From contig JBAIAC010000010.1 of the NCBI GenBank assembly GCA_037349315.1, forward strand, positions 28,870,001 to 28,934,000: a stretch of 64,000 nucleotides of DNA, written 5' to 3'. The stretch is from Chelydra serpentina (Eukaryota > Chordata > Testudines > Chelydridae). The notes beneath the pieces were generated by a model. The model saw nothing but the letters and a program-made list of their open reading frames with translations. It was not told where the DNA came from and did no database searches. A program made the translations under genes and the position numbers. Positions 24,506-34,381 of the stretch are shown in pieces; the stretch's first letter is position 1; each line of letters starts with the position of its first letter.

Positions 24506-25215
24506 CCAGGATGGGTAAGAAATGGTGTCCTTAGCCTCTGTTTGTCAGATGGGGGTGATGGATGGCAGGAGAGAGATCACTTGATCATTACCTGTTAGGT
24601 CCACTTACTCCGGGGCACCTGGCATTGGCCACTGTCGGTGGACAGGATACTTGTCTGGATGGACCTTTGGTCTGACCCAGTACGGCCATTCTTATGTTAT
24701 GTTTTAGGATTCACTAAATAACACAGTTAGAAGAGCTACATGACAAAATGTGAGGCCTAACTAGTTTTGTTTTAGTGCTTGTAAGCAATTCTGAGTCTTT
24801 GTAAACAAACTATCCACTAAACAGAAAAAAAACAATACTGGCCATTTAACAGTATGTGGAGAACCCTTAAGATAATTCTACTAAATTTAGAGTCAACATT
24901 GTTTTATAGTTCTTGCTTAGTTCTTATTTTTATAGGGTCTTGATCAGTTCTGCTCACACAATGATAAACTTACCTGTTAGAAGGTGAAGAACACCAGGAA
25001 ATGGATCAAGTTTTTCTTTAGTAAAAACATATAAATCAGAAACCATTCTGATGTAATTTTAAACAGAATTTCTAAATTACTCTGATCTGGTAAGAAAATG
25101 TGGCCATGATTAAAAAAGGTACACTTCTCAAGATTTGTCATTAGGGGAAATTCAAATCTATTTCCACTTATTCCTTTATTTTAATATATTTATTTGCTAA
25201 ATGCAACCAACTCAC

Positions 25216-25372
25216 TTTACAATGGTCATACTGTTGCTGTAAAGTTGGAACATCCCCTCCTATGGGCATCCGCTTTTTCAGCTCTTCATCTTTCACATTC
25301 AGCCATTTGATTAGCTCTTCCAGTGATGTCAGCAGTCTGTTCCATTTTTCTGCACTTGCCTCCAAGTGGGCC
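25216..25372 (-). CDS. UTRN: Utrophin internal exon (spectrin repeat, equivalent to dystrophin exon 57)
   Basis: The acceptor TTTTGCAG (AG at 25373-25374) and donor GTGAGT (from 25215 down) bound a 157-nt exon. Its first base completes the Arg codon left open by the exon at 33637-33809, giving ...SAGIR|AHLEAS... across the junction; 52 full codons follow and the exon ends in phase 0 after ...YDHCK. The peptide contains [33 protein letters not shown] and QQQYDHCK. I recognise these as the utrophin segment, not dystrophin, whose equivalent reads differently (SLQELLVWLQ). From memory, dystrophin exon 57 is also 157 nt. It encodes spectrin-repeat helices near the end of the rod, upstream of hinge 4 and the WW domain. 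The frame is intact. The next exon would lie below about 25.2 kb on this strand; I did not find it, so it is probably outside the window. Confidence 0.96.
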
Positions 25373-26174
25373 CTGCAAAAAGATAAAACAGTGTCCTACT
25401 CAGAGGCTTGCCCTACATCCAAAATCTACTACATTTTATTTGAAGAAACTTGTCCCTTTTAGAACAGGAACACGTCCCTAACACCTAAATGCAAAATAAC
25501 TGCTCAAATGTGCATTAAAAGTCACCACTTTAAATCACTTTGCACTGCAAAAGCAAATTAGTCTAAGACACAACAGAATGTGGATGACTGTCTGAGGTGT
25601 GAACCTGTCTCAAACAATGCAGAATGCATATTTGAGAGGGATGAAAGAAAATCCCCACTCTGTGTTATGAATCTGAACTTGTAGTATACAAATTACATAC
25701 ATCTAATCTTTGCACCAAAATACACTATTTCTGAACTTTTGAGGCAAACTTAAATCTTTGATGCCAAGAGCCCGAATCTCCAAGGCTGAAAGAAATGATG
25801 CACACCTGCAATCTAAGTGATTAATTCTGAATGGCTGAAAACCAGGGCTGTCAAGCGATTAAAAAAATTAACCATGATTAATCATGCTGTTAAACAATAA
25901 TAGAATACCATTAATATAAATATTTGAATGTTTTCTACATTTTCAAATATATTGATTTCAATACAGAATACACAGTGTACAGTGCTCACTTTATATTTAT
26001 TTTTAATTATAAATATTTGAACTGTAAAAATAGTATTTTTCAATTCACTTAATACAAGTACGGTAGTGCAATCTCTTTATAATGAAATTTCAACTTACAA
26101 ATGTAGAATAATGTATAAAAAATAACTGCATTCAAAAATAAAACAATGTAAAACTTTAGAGTCTACAAGTCCAC

Positions 26175-26399
26175 TCAGATGAACTTCTTTTTGAGCCAAT
26201 TACTCACACAAACAAGTTTGTTTACATTTGCAGGAGATAATGGTGCTCGCTTCTTGTTTACAATCTCACCTAAAAGTGAGAACAGGCAGTCACATGTCAC
26301 TGTTGTAGTCAGCCTTGCAAGATATTTACATGCGAGATGCACTAAAGATTCGTATGTCCCTTCATGCTTCAACCATGATTCCAGAGGACATGCGTCCAT
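26175..26399 (-). pseudogene. hAT transposase C-terminal fragment, left arm
   Basis: The minus-strand frame contains ACKYLARLTTTVTCDCLFSL and NKKRAPLSPANVNKLVCVSN, ending WLKKKFI. The LA..YL....T....ER-like start and the K(R)..L.P.NV..L..V..N stretch fit the hAT dimerisation region, in which L..NV..L........W is conserved. Upstream catalytic parts are absent. The right arm carries the same segment in opposite orientation. Confidence 0.65.
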
Positions 26400-26929
26400 G
26401 CTGATGATGAGTTCTGCTCAATAACGATCCAAAGCAGTGCAGACCAACGCATGTTCACTTTCATCATCTGAGTTAGATGACACCAGCAGAAGGTTGATTT
26501 TCTTTTTTGGTGGTTTGGGTTCTGTAGTTTCTGCATCGGAGTGTTGCTCTTTTCAGATTTCTGAAAGCATACTCCCCTTCCCGTCCCTCTCACATTTTGG
26601 AAGGCACTTCAGATTCTTAAACCTTGGGTTAAGTGCTGTAGCTATTTTTAGAAATCTCATATTGGTACCTTCAAATCTGCAGTATAAGTGTTTTTAAAAT
26701 GAACAGCATGCTGAGTCATCATCCGAGACTGCTATAATATGAAATATATCGCAGAATGCGGGTAAAACACTCCCCCAAGGAGTTCTGTCACAAGTTTAAT
26801 TAACACTTTTTTTAACGAACGTCATCAGCACAGAAACATGTCCTCTGGAATGGTAGCCAAAGCATGAAGGAGCATACGAATGTTTAGCATTCTGGCACGT
26901 AAATACCTTGCGATGCTGGCCATGTGAAT

Positions 26930-27040
26930 GTCTGTTCTCACTTTCAGGTAACATTGTAAATAAGAAGCGGGCAGCATTATCTCCCATAAATGTAAACAAA
27001 CTTATTTCTCTTAGCGATTGGCTGAACAAGAAGTAGGACT
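26930..27040 (+). pseudogene. hAT transposase C-terminal fragment, right arm
   Basis: Plus-strand translation reads FSLSGNIVNKKRAALSPINV, then NKLISLSDWLNKK and a stop, clearly the same peptide as in the left arm with several substitutions. It therefore encodes a duplicate transposase tail pointing the other way. Confidence 0.6.
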
Positions 27041-27420
27041 GAGTGGACACACAGGCTCTAAAGTTTTACATTATTTTCTTTTTGAGTGCAGTTAGGTACC
27101 CAAAAAAAGCTACATTTGTAAGTTGCGGTTTCATGATAAAGAGATTGCAATATGGTACTTGTCTGAGGTGAACTGAAAAATGCTATTTATTTTATCATTT
27201 TTACAGTGCAAATATTTGTAATAAAAATAATATGAAGTGAGCACTGAACACTTTGTATTGTGTGTTTTAACTGAAATCAATATATTTGAAAAATGTAGAA
27301 AAACATCCAAAATATTTAATAAATATCAATTGGTATTCTTTAACAGTGAGATTAAAACCGCAATTTACCACAATTAATTTTTTGAGTTAATTGCAATTAA
27401 TCGACAGCCCTACTGAAAAC

Positions 27421-30300
27421 AGTGGTGGCACAGGTTATTTACTACATTAAGCCTGAGTCAGTGATTAGTTACTGCATATTGTGCAGTAATGCAATTAAAG
27501 CATGCCTTCATGGTAATTTCTCTTGATAATGGTAGACACATTCCTATTTCCTTTGTTTCCCCCTCTGCGCCATTCCAAGCTATCCTGACATGGGACCTTC
27601 AACAAAGCCTAACACTTAACAGGCAGTTGTGTAATCTCATGCCATTGACTTTCTACTGTACCACCAATATACCTAGTATTTTCTATTCTCTAGCTGGCTT
27701 CCCTACATTGTCTAGACAATTGTAGTGACATCCCGCTGTTCTACTTTAATTCCGGTCATTCTGTGCTTTTGTCAATTAATTTGGAACCCAACATATAATT
27801 ACTTACACTTGTAAACAATAATTTCACTTGCCACATGTCAGCCAGGTTACAGAGCAGAACTAAATTCTTTTCAATTTAATTTACTGCTAGTTCCATGGTC
27901 TCTGCTTTTCTGTTATCAACAAGCAGTATTGTATATATTTGGTTTCTGCCTCTTTTTTTTTTTTTAAATACCTGCTATTTCAATTTTTTAAATCCATTTT
28001 AGCTGTTACTCAGACCTTAACTCTTTCAATGCACACTACTTCACCTGCCTTCTTCTGTACTGTTATCATAAATAGCAGTTCCAATGAATGCCCAATAACA
28101 ACAAACAGTTACTAATCTGGCAGTACTTGGAGGTGCATATGAAATATGCAGGAAGGTCTACTTCAAGAGGTTCATTTTGGTGGGGTTGTGATACTTAGGA
28201 GGGGTGTGCTTCTGAAGTGAGGGAGGGATACAAGGTGGATGAATTGGGAAGCACTTGTCATTGGGATTAGATGGAAGCAAGATTAATTTGTAGAGGGAAG
28301 GTGTCTCCATGAAGGTTGAGCTAGGAGGATTTAGGGAGAGGAATCTGTTCTCCCTTCACCCTGATCCATGAAAGCACTTAAGCACCTATTTTGTTTTTAG
28401 CGAGTACTTCAATGTTTTCCTAACAGAAATGCACTTAGGCAGATGATTTCCTAAATTGGTGCTCCTAAGCTTCCAGCCTCCCCACCATTTGTCTCTCTTA
28501 ATGCTGAATTCAAGCCAGCTGTCTATATGCTGAGACTGAACATACAGCAGCTTGCTGCCCCACACTGACTTGTGAAGGAGGTACTGCAACGGAGTACAGA
28601 GCACTACTTCGGAATCCACATAGTGCCTTGCTCCACAGAAATCTTCTAAATCAAAAGGGAGAAAGCCAACAGAAAGGTAAGTGGCACACTTGAACCTATA
28701 ACGCCTGAACACAGCTTTAAGGTAGAGGGGGAGAACAAGGGACTTCAGCGGGAGGAGTCATACGGAGGGCAGAGACAGAGTGCCTCCAGCAAATTCTGTT
28801 GAATGGCAAAACCCTAGTTTCAGCAGAAAGGTCTGAGACCCCAGGACTGCTAACTCAAGAGAATCTCGTAAATAAGCATCCACTGTCATCCAATAAACCA
28901 CATGCAAAATCAGTACCAAACAATACATTTTCAGTGTCCGCTGTTTTAAATCTAATAAAGATTATGTCCCCTTATATCAAGATACTGCACTGTGCCTATT
29001 CAAAACATTTCACCCCAAAGGTGACTGTGTTTCAAAGCAATATGAAGGGATTCATGTTCACAGTTTGTATTTACATATTTTAATTTAAACTGACTTTTTG
29101 ACCATAAGCCCCTCTTAAAAATAATAAACTCAGGGAACTCCAGGATTCTCAACACTCCACCTTCCCCTTAATCACTGCATTGCACCAGCCCTCCTTACAG
29201 TAGATGGAAACTGTACCGCATGTGTTATTGCTCTCTTTTGAACCCTTTAGGAAAGAAGACCATGCTTTTGAGTTCACTGCTTTGCTGTTGAACCAACAGA
29301 CTAGCCTTTTTTTTTTAAATAAAAGAAATATCTCTAACCCCAACTGATTTACTTGTACTGAAATGAGACATTTCTAGAGATTTTTAGGACAAACAACAAT
29401 TAGATTTTTTTTAAAAAGCCTATCCATCTAAGTTGCTCTCACCTCTAAAAGCTGGTATTGCCTGAGGTTTTACAATTCTGTTCAAGTTATTTAGCAGACT
29501 TCCCATATGCAAAATGAATTGGAACTTTGGGAGGAAAAAAATATGTCACTAGTCAGATATTTAAAGGACACTAACAGTGGTTCACTGTTAATTTAACATT
29601 CCCTGCAATAACATTAATCATAAATGAACTAATTTGTGATTAATGTGAATTTTGTGGTATACAATACTAGATTAAATTCACTATAATTTACCATTAATGA
29701 GTGTCCATTTGTGTGCCAGATTGATGACAGTAGCAGAACATTACCAGCACACGGTTTCAAAGTCTGGTGGAATCCAGATGTTCAGAAAAAGCCAGTAAAG
29801 TGGTACAAAACTACCTTCTGCTTAGGAATGAAAATGAGGAAGTATCTCACCAGAAACATTGTAAAGAGATATAAAAGAAATGCACACTTAATGCGAGTAT
29901 CATTGTTTATTTTAACCCAACATTCCTGCTTTTATTTTCAATATTATTCCTTATAGAAGTCTGATATATTGCTGCCGCAGATGAGCGGACACATGCTCAA
30001 ATCTACAAAGAAACAATTAGGCTTTTGATGGAACTCTGCCCAGGGTATGTGCTAAGCAGGAGTGGGGAAAAAACATTGCTGAGTTTGAGTTTCAGCCACA
30101 AGATTCAGTGAATCTATTTTGTAACCTCATCTGTATTTGTGACACAGGCATCAGTAGGGAAAGACCTAGAACTAGGGGGAAACTATGTGGGTCTGGAAGG
30201 CATCTTGAGTTTTGGGGACTTTTTGCTTTTCTTTTGTGCCTCATGGAGAAAAGATTTTTGTCCGTTTGGAAACTGGTCTCACCCTAGATAGTGCTTCCTG
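27421..30300. other. UTRN: UTRN intron, nothing recognised
   Basis: AT-rich intronic sequence with poly-T tracts near 27952-27966 and 29310. Short frames show no family resemblance. Confidence 0.55.
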
Positions 30301-30310
30301 TGGGAACTTA

Positions 30311-30581
30311 GGGTATGTCTATACTACCCGCCTGATTCGGCGGGTAGCAATCGATCTTCTGGGATCGATTTATCGCGTCTCGTCTAGACGCGATAAATCG
30401 ATCCCGGAAGTGCTCGCCATCTACACCGGTACTCCTGCTCCGCGCGAGGAGTAAGCGGAGTCGACAGGGGAGCCTGCCTGCTGCGTCTGGACCCGCGGTA
30501 AGTGCTTTTTAGTTCGAACTAAGATACTTCAGCTTCATTATTCACGTAGCTGAAGTTGCGTATCTTAGTGTGGACCAGTCC
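30311..30581. mobile_element. Harbinger-type MITE with perfect hairpins
   Basis: Ends are GGGTATGTCTATACT and AGTGTGGACCAGTCC, the tip shared with the full Harbinger element at 52.4 kb. It contains the hairpin at 30361-30405, a smaller one (CCCGCC / GGCGGG, 30328-30345) and a late CTTCAGCTTCA...GTAGCTGAAG inverted motif. CpG-rich relative to surroundings, so probably young. A TWA-like 3-bp duplication is possible (TTA at 30308) but not exact. Confidence 0.8.
30361..30405. repeat. Perfect 20-bp inverted repeat with 5-base loop
   Basis: GGGATCGATTTATCGCGTCT (30361-30380) and its exact reverse complement (30386-30405), separated by CGTCT. Internal to the MITE at 30311-30581. Confidence 0.95.
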
Positions 30582-30599
30582 TATGACTGCAAGGAAAGC

Positions 30600-33005
30600 T
30601 TTGACTCTCTGTGCCCCTGGTAATACAATTCATACAAGAGAACTTCCCTGAGGAGGCATTTTGAAGCGGACTGGGTCAAGGGATTTGGGGGTAGGAGCAG
30701 CAGTCACTTGGATTTTGGATTTATTCCAAAAGCATCACAGGTTGGTGAGGAAGGATATGCCTGCTGGATCCCAAGCACTGAACTAGGCTGATAACCCTTC
30801 TGGAGATGTCCCTATTGGACTGTTGGCTGGAAGGGAGGAAGGCAGAAGCCCCAAAAAAGCAGGCCAGACTCAGAGTCCCTTCACCTGGCAGAGTGAGACT
30901 CTGCAGGCTGAGAGCAGCTGGAGCACCTTTTGGCCTTTAGTCTTGCTCTGTTTGAATAACTCCATCACACTGGGGGACAATGGAACAAATGGAGGAAAGA
31001 CGTTCAGTGGGTGGTCACATTCAGGGAATCACTCTTCCTCTCCCACACTTCCTCCTCTCACCCCACAAAAAAAACTTTTGTCCTCTACATGAAAAGAGCA
31101 GAAAGGGGGGAAAAAACAACAATCATTGATGCCCCAAAATTTTGCTTTAAAAGACAGGTCTCTAATGTACAAGACAGGAAAATGCCGAGCTGCTGCTGCT
31201 GTTTGTGTTATACACGGCAGGGAATCTGGAGCGAAAATGTTATAGGCGTGGTCAACTCTAAAATTCCTCTGGTATTAGGAAGAAGAGATGCAATACAGAT
31301 ATCTGAGATTGTGGGGGAGATCACAATTGCCAGAAATGTAAATTTTGAAGTAGCTTCTGGAGTGTATCTGAAAGTACACCTCTAAATGCTGGCAGCCTTT
31401 TCAAACTATCGCACTCTTTCCTTGCTTGTTGCCATGTGTAAACTCATCATTCTGGATAAAATCCACTCCTGTAAACAGGGCTAGCACTAGGCTCGATGTA
31501 CCATTTGAGTCTCACTTCAGTTTGATGTTAAGGGTTTAAATTGGATTTAAGTGGTGCATGGGGTCTTGTGCTAGCCATTTGAACAGGGTGAATTATACTC
31601 GGAGTGCCTATTTCAACAAGGACTAAAGCCCAGATACAAAAGTGCGCATGATTGGAAATGTTATTCTGTAAAAGAAATGGAATCATCCTAATCTGGGAAC
31701 AGTACGAAAACAGAACACAAAATCACAGCAAAATCAGACTTTTCAACCATCAATACTAGCCTATAAATTCGATTTGTGGTTCTTCCCAGATCTCTCCTTC
31801 ATTTCACTTATAGTTCACCTCTCAATCCAGGCACAGCAAGAAAACAGAACCATTAAGGGCAAACAATTAGAGAAATACAGTCTTCACACTTATAATATTT
31901 ATAATTTTTGTGTCTCAGATTTTTTTGTTATTTTATTATTCCTGGATTTAGACAATAGAACTATAAGTGAAGCATGGGGCTCAATAGGCAGAATCAAACA
32001 TTTCAGTTTCTATGGATATTAAAAAAGATTAATCTGTTTTGTAAATGTGTTACTCCAGTTAGTCGGCAAACTCTTCCCAGACTGTTTTTTAGTTGTAGTT
32101 CATATTCAGAGTGACACGCTGTTCAGCAGCATAGTGGATGTCAACAATAATCACACCCACCCTGCTAACATTAATGATGTCCTGTGGACCGCATGTTCCA
32201 CGTATACAAAAAAATTAAAAATAGTTTTATATAAAAAAAGAAAGTATTTCCACAAACCTTCCTTTTATAATAGCAGTCACAGTTTTGTGCATAGCCTCTT
32301 GTCTGGGAATTAATGACTGACTGTGGTAAATGGCTTGAGGGCAATTTGGACCATTAATTTCTCCCAAATGATCATTAATCCCCAGGAAAGGTCAAGTAAC
32401 TCTGCTATTATTGCTGGAACTCTTCAGCTGTTGATTGAACTGTAACAAACTAACGTCTTTTAATCTCCCTCTTTTGGTGATTTATTTGGTGAGTGAAGCT
32501 CATGGAAGTCCAAGTTTAAAGAGACTTGCTTCAACTAATCATAGAGCAGGTCAGTCTCTGCAAGCTCCCTTCCAAACTCTGCTGGAGCCCTCAAATTCCA
32601 AAATATGCTATTCTGGCTGTGGGCTGAGCAGAGGCTGCCCCTGGGGCTTGTCTGTGTGGCAGTTCAGCAATATGGTTAAATGGAGTCTAAAATTAAATGA
32701 CTCAGTCATTTGTACCCTTAGTTTATAATTTAAACTGTTGTGCCAAAATTCAAGTCAACTGAATTTTCTGGCCTTTGGAGAATTAATACGGATACTTAAC
32801 GTTACTGGAATAGAACACAGTATAGTTTGCTTTAATCAATAGCAAAATAATAGCTGTTAAAACCTCTGTAAAGGCATTTACAACTAATTAACTTTAATAT
32901 GGGATTCAATTTACTCCCTACAACTATAAGATAATATTATCTTCTTACGAAATGATATTTTAAAGATTTTAATGTAGACTATTGTACAACCCTGGATTGG
33001 ATGTT
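30600..33005. other. UTRN: UTRN intron, nothing recognised
   Basis: Short frames on the plus strand at 30823-31385 and 31774-32728 have no recognisable similarity and no conserved splice context. I read this as ordinary intron. Confidence 0.55.
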
Positions 33006-33009
33006 TGAA

Positions 33010-33125
33010 AAGATGTGCTTTGGGAATTATTTGGGGGAAGTTCTATGGCCTATATTATATAGAAGGTCAGACTAGATGATCACAATGGTTCCTTCTGGCC
33101 TTGGAATCTATGAATCTGTGAACAT
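33010..33125 (+). mobile_element. CR1 LINE 3' tail
   Basis: AGAAGGTCAGACTAGATGAT, CACAATGGTTCCTTCTGGCC and TTGGAATCTATGAATCTGTG form the plus-strand 3' end of a CR1 element. Only about 115 bp remain. It lies 500 bp downstream of a UTRN exon in transcript direction. Confidence 0.85.
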
Positions 33126-33636
33126 TTAAAAAGGCAGTGGTTTTTTTCCACTATTAGGTTCAAAATAAAATAAATTAACACTCCTTTTGCCTATCTACTC
33201 ACTTTTAAACAATTTTTCATAAACCATCATCTGCAAAGATCTTCCACAACATACACACAAAAATACAAATCCACATATCCAGGATATGAACCCTATAAAA
33301 GTACTAACTTCAGTTAAAAATATAGATTTTCCTCACACCAGATGTATCTCTACAGAGAGCTTCTGATTTGCAACACTGAGATAGGAGAATAGGCCCACTT
33401 TCAGCAGACCTTAATAGCATGTGCAGCTGTAGCCTGCCAGTTTGTACATCACTGAAGAGAGTTACCTAAGTAGTTAAACCTGCATGGTTAGCAAGTGCCC
33501 AGTGTTCTTATATCTGAGCCCAAAAGTCTTTTAAAAAAGAGAACTGAATTCTCTCTTTTATAGTACAGCAATATTTTAGAATAGCAATGAAAGCAAGACA
33601 TTGTCCCATTCTTACTTTGATGCTTCTGTTACTAAC

Positions 33637-33809
33637 CTGATGCCAGCTGACTTTGCTTTCAGGTCATTCCAGCGCTGGTTCATGTCATCAAGTCGGTGCT
33701 GGAGCAGTGCCGCTTCCTCAGAGTTTCCCAAGGCTTTTACCATTTTCTGTCTGTTTCCATCAATGCTCTTGAAGATGTCATTGTGGGCATCAATCTCAGC
33801 CTGGATGTC
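33637..33809 (-). CDS. UTRN: Utrophin internal exon (spectrin repeat, equivalent to dystrophin exon 56)
   Basis: On the minus strand this exon follows an AG acceptor (33810-33811, preceded by a short T run) and ends at a GTTAGT donor (33636-33631). It is 173 nt and starts in phase 0: 57 codons plus two bases of an Arg codon completed by the next exon. The peptide begins [20 protein letters not shown] and continues with a heptad-like helical pattern including [17 protein letters not shown] recognise it as nearly identical to human utrophin. Utrophin is the autosomal dystrophin homologue that links cortical actin to the dystroglycan complex at membranes and neuromuscular junctions; this part is distal-rod spectrin repeat. 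From memory, dystrophin exon 56 is also 173 nt, which supports orthology of exon structure. No stop codons or frameshifts are seen. The preceding exon was not found and is probably beyond base 64000. Confidence 0.96.
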
Positions 33810-34249
33810 CTGGAAAAACAGAGAAAAACTCAGGTATGTTACTTCTGTAACTAGAGCAGAAGGGATATATTTGTTATGAGCTTCCTTCCCCCTCTGATGA
33901 AATTTGCCAGTTATCAAGATTGCAACATTGGAGCTATTTTGCAACATTTTCTGCTAAATAGACATTTTCCCACTATCTGGATGTTTACAGAAAAAAAAGC
34001 CACATTTGCATGAAAATCTGTACTTGTGAAACTTCAAAGAGTTGCCAAAGGAGGAAGTAACTCAATCCCAGGCGGTCTAGAGGACTGAGCACAGTGCTAG
34101 GAGCCAGGAGACACGGCGCTCTATTTCCACCACTGATTGGCCTTAATAGTACTTTGCAATTGTATAGCACTTTACCACCATTAATCCTCAAAATACATAG
34201 TTAACGATCATTTTCCCTATTTTACAACTGGGGAAATGTGAGCTATAGG

Positions 34250-34373
34250 TAGGGTGACCAGATGTCCCGATTTTATAGGGACAGTCCCGATTTTGGGGTC
34301 TTTTTCTTATATAGGCTCCTATTACCCCCCACCCCCTGTCCCGATTTTTCACATTTGCTGTCTGGTCACCCTA
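34250..34373. mobile_element. 124-bp hAT MITE with exact 8-bp TSD
   Basis: The element is TAGGGTGACCAGATGTCCCG ... CTGGTCACCCTA with inverted ends TAGGGTGACCAGA / TCTGGTCACCCTA (one base different in the full tip). Both flanks are the octamer GCTATAGG (34242-34249 and 34374-34381), as expected for hAT insertion. The centre holds two copies of a GTCCCGATTTT motif. Confidence 0.95.
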
Positions 34374-34381
34374 GCTATAGG

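Larger units (their letters stand above)
22098..24706 (+). mobile_element. CR1 LINE, 5'-truncated
   Basis: A plus-strand CR1 containing the endonuclease C-terminal part, most of the reverse transcriptase and a 3' UTR that ends with GACCCAGTACGGCCATTCTT, the typical turtle/crocodile CR1 tail. It begins inside the endonuclease (SIIVGDLNYP). Three reading-frame blocks, broken by a frameshift and a deletion, are listed separately. The 3' end is followed by ATGTTATGTTTTAGG, with no clear repeat tail. Confidence 0.9.
25843..27412. mobile_element. hAT foldback element with about 580-bp inverted arms and exact 8-bp TSD
   Basis: The ends are CAGGGCTGTCAAGCGATT (left) and AATCGACAGCCCTA (right), inverted copies. 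The flanking octamer CTGAAAAC is identical at 25835-25842 and 27413-27420. The left arm (25843 to about 26420) and right arm (about 26813 to 27412) are imperfect inverted repeats of each other, around a unique centre of about 390 bp. Each arm encodes the same transposase C-terminus reading outward. It lies inside the UTRN intron, about 470 bp from an exon. Confidence 0.9.
25373..33636 (-). other. UTRN: UTRN intron between the two recognised exons
   Basis: This 8264-bp intron is defined by the two exons with matching phase (2 + 1 bases of one codon). It carries the hAT foldback element (25843-27412), whose outer end lies only about 470 bp from the acceptor of the downstream exon, a Harbinger-type MITE (30311-30581) and a CR1 tail (about 33010-33125). 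The remaining sequence is AT-rich with no further coding signal I can support. Confidence 0.9.

Noticed and set aside
30823..31385. Plus-strand frames of 89 and 124 codons in the UTRN intron
   Set aside because: No recognisable domain, weak start context and no splice-site support.
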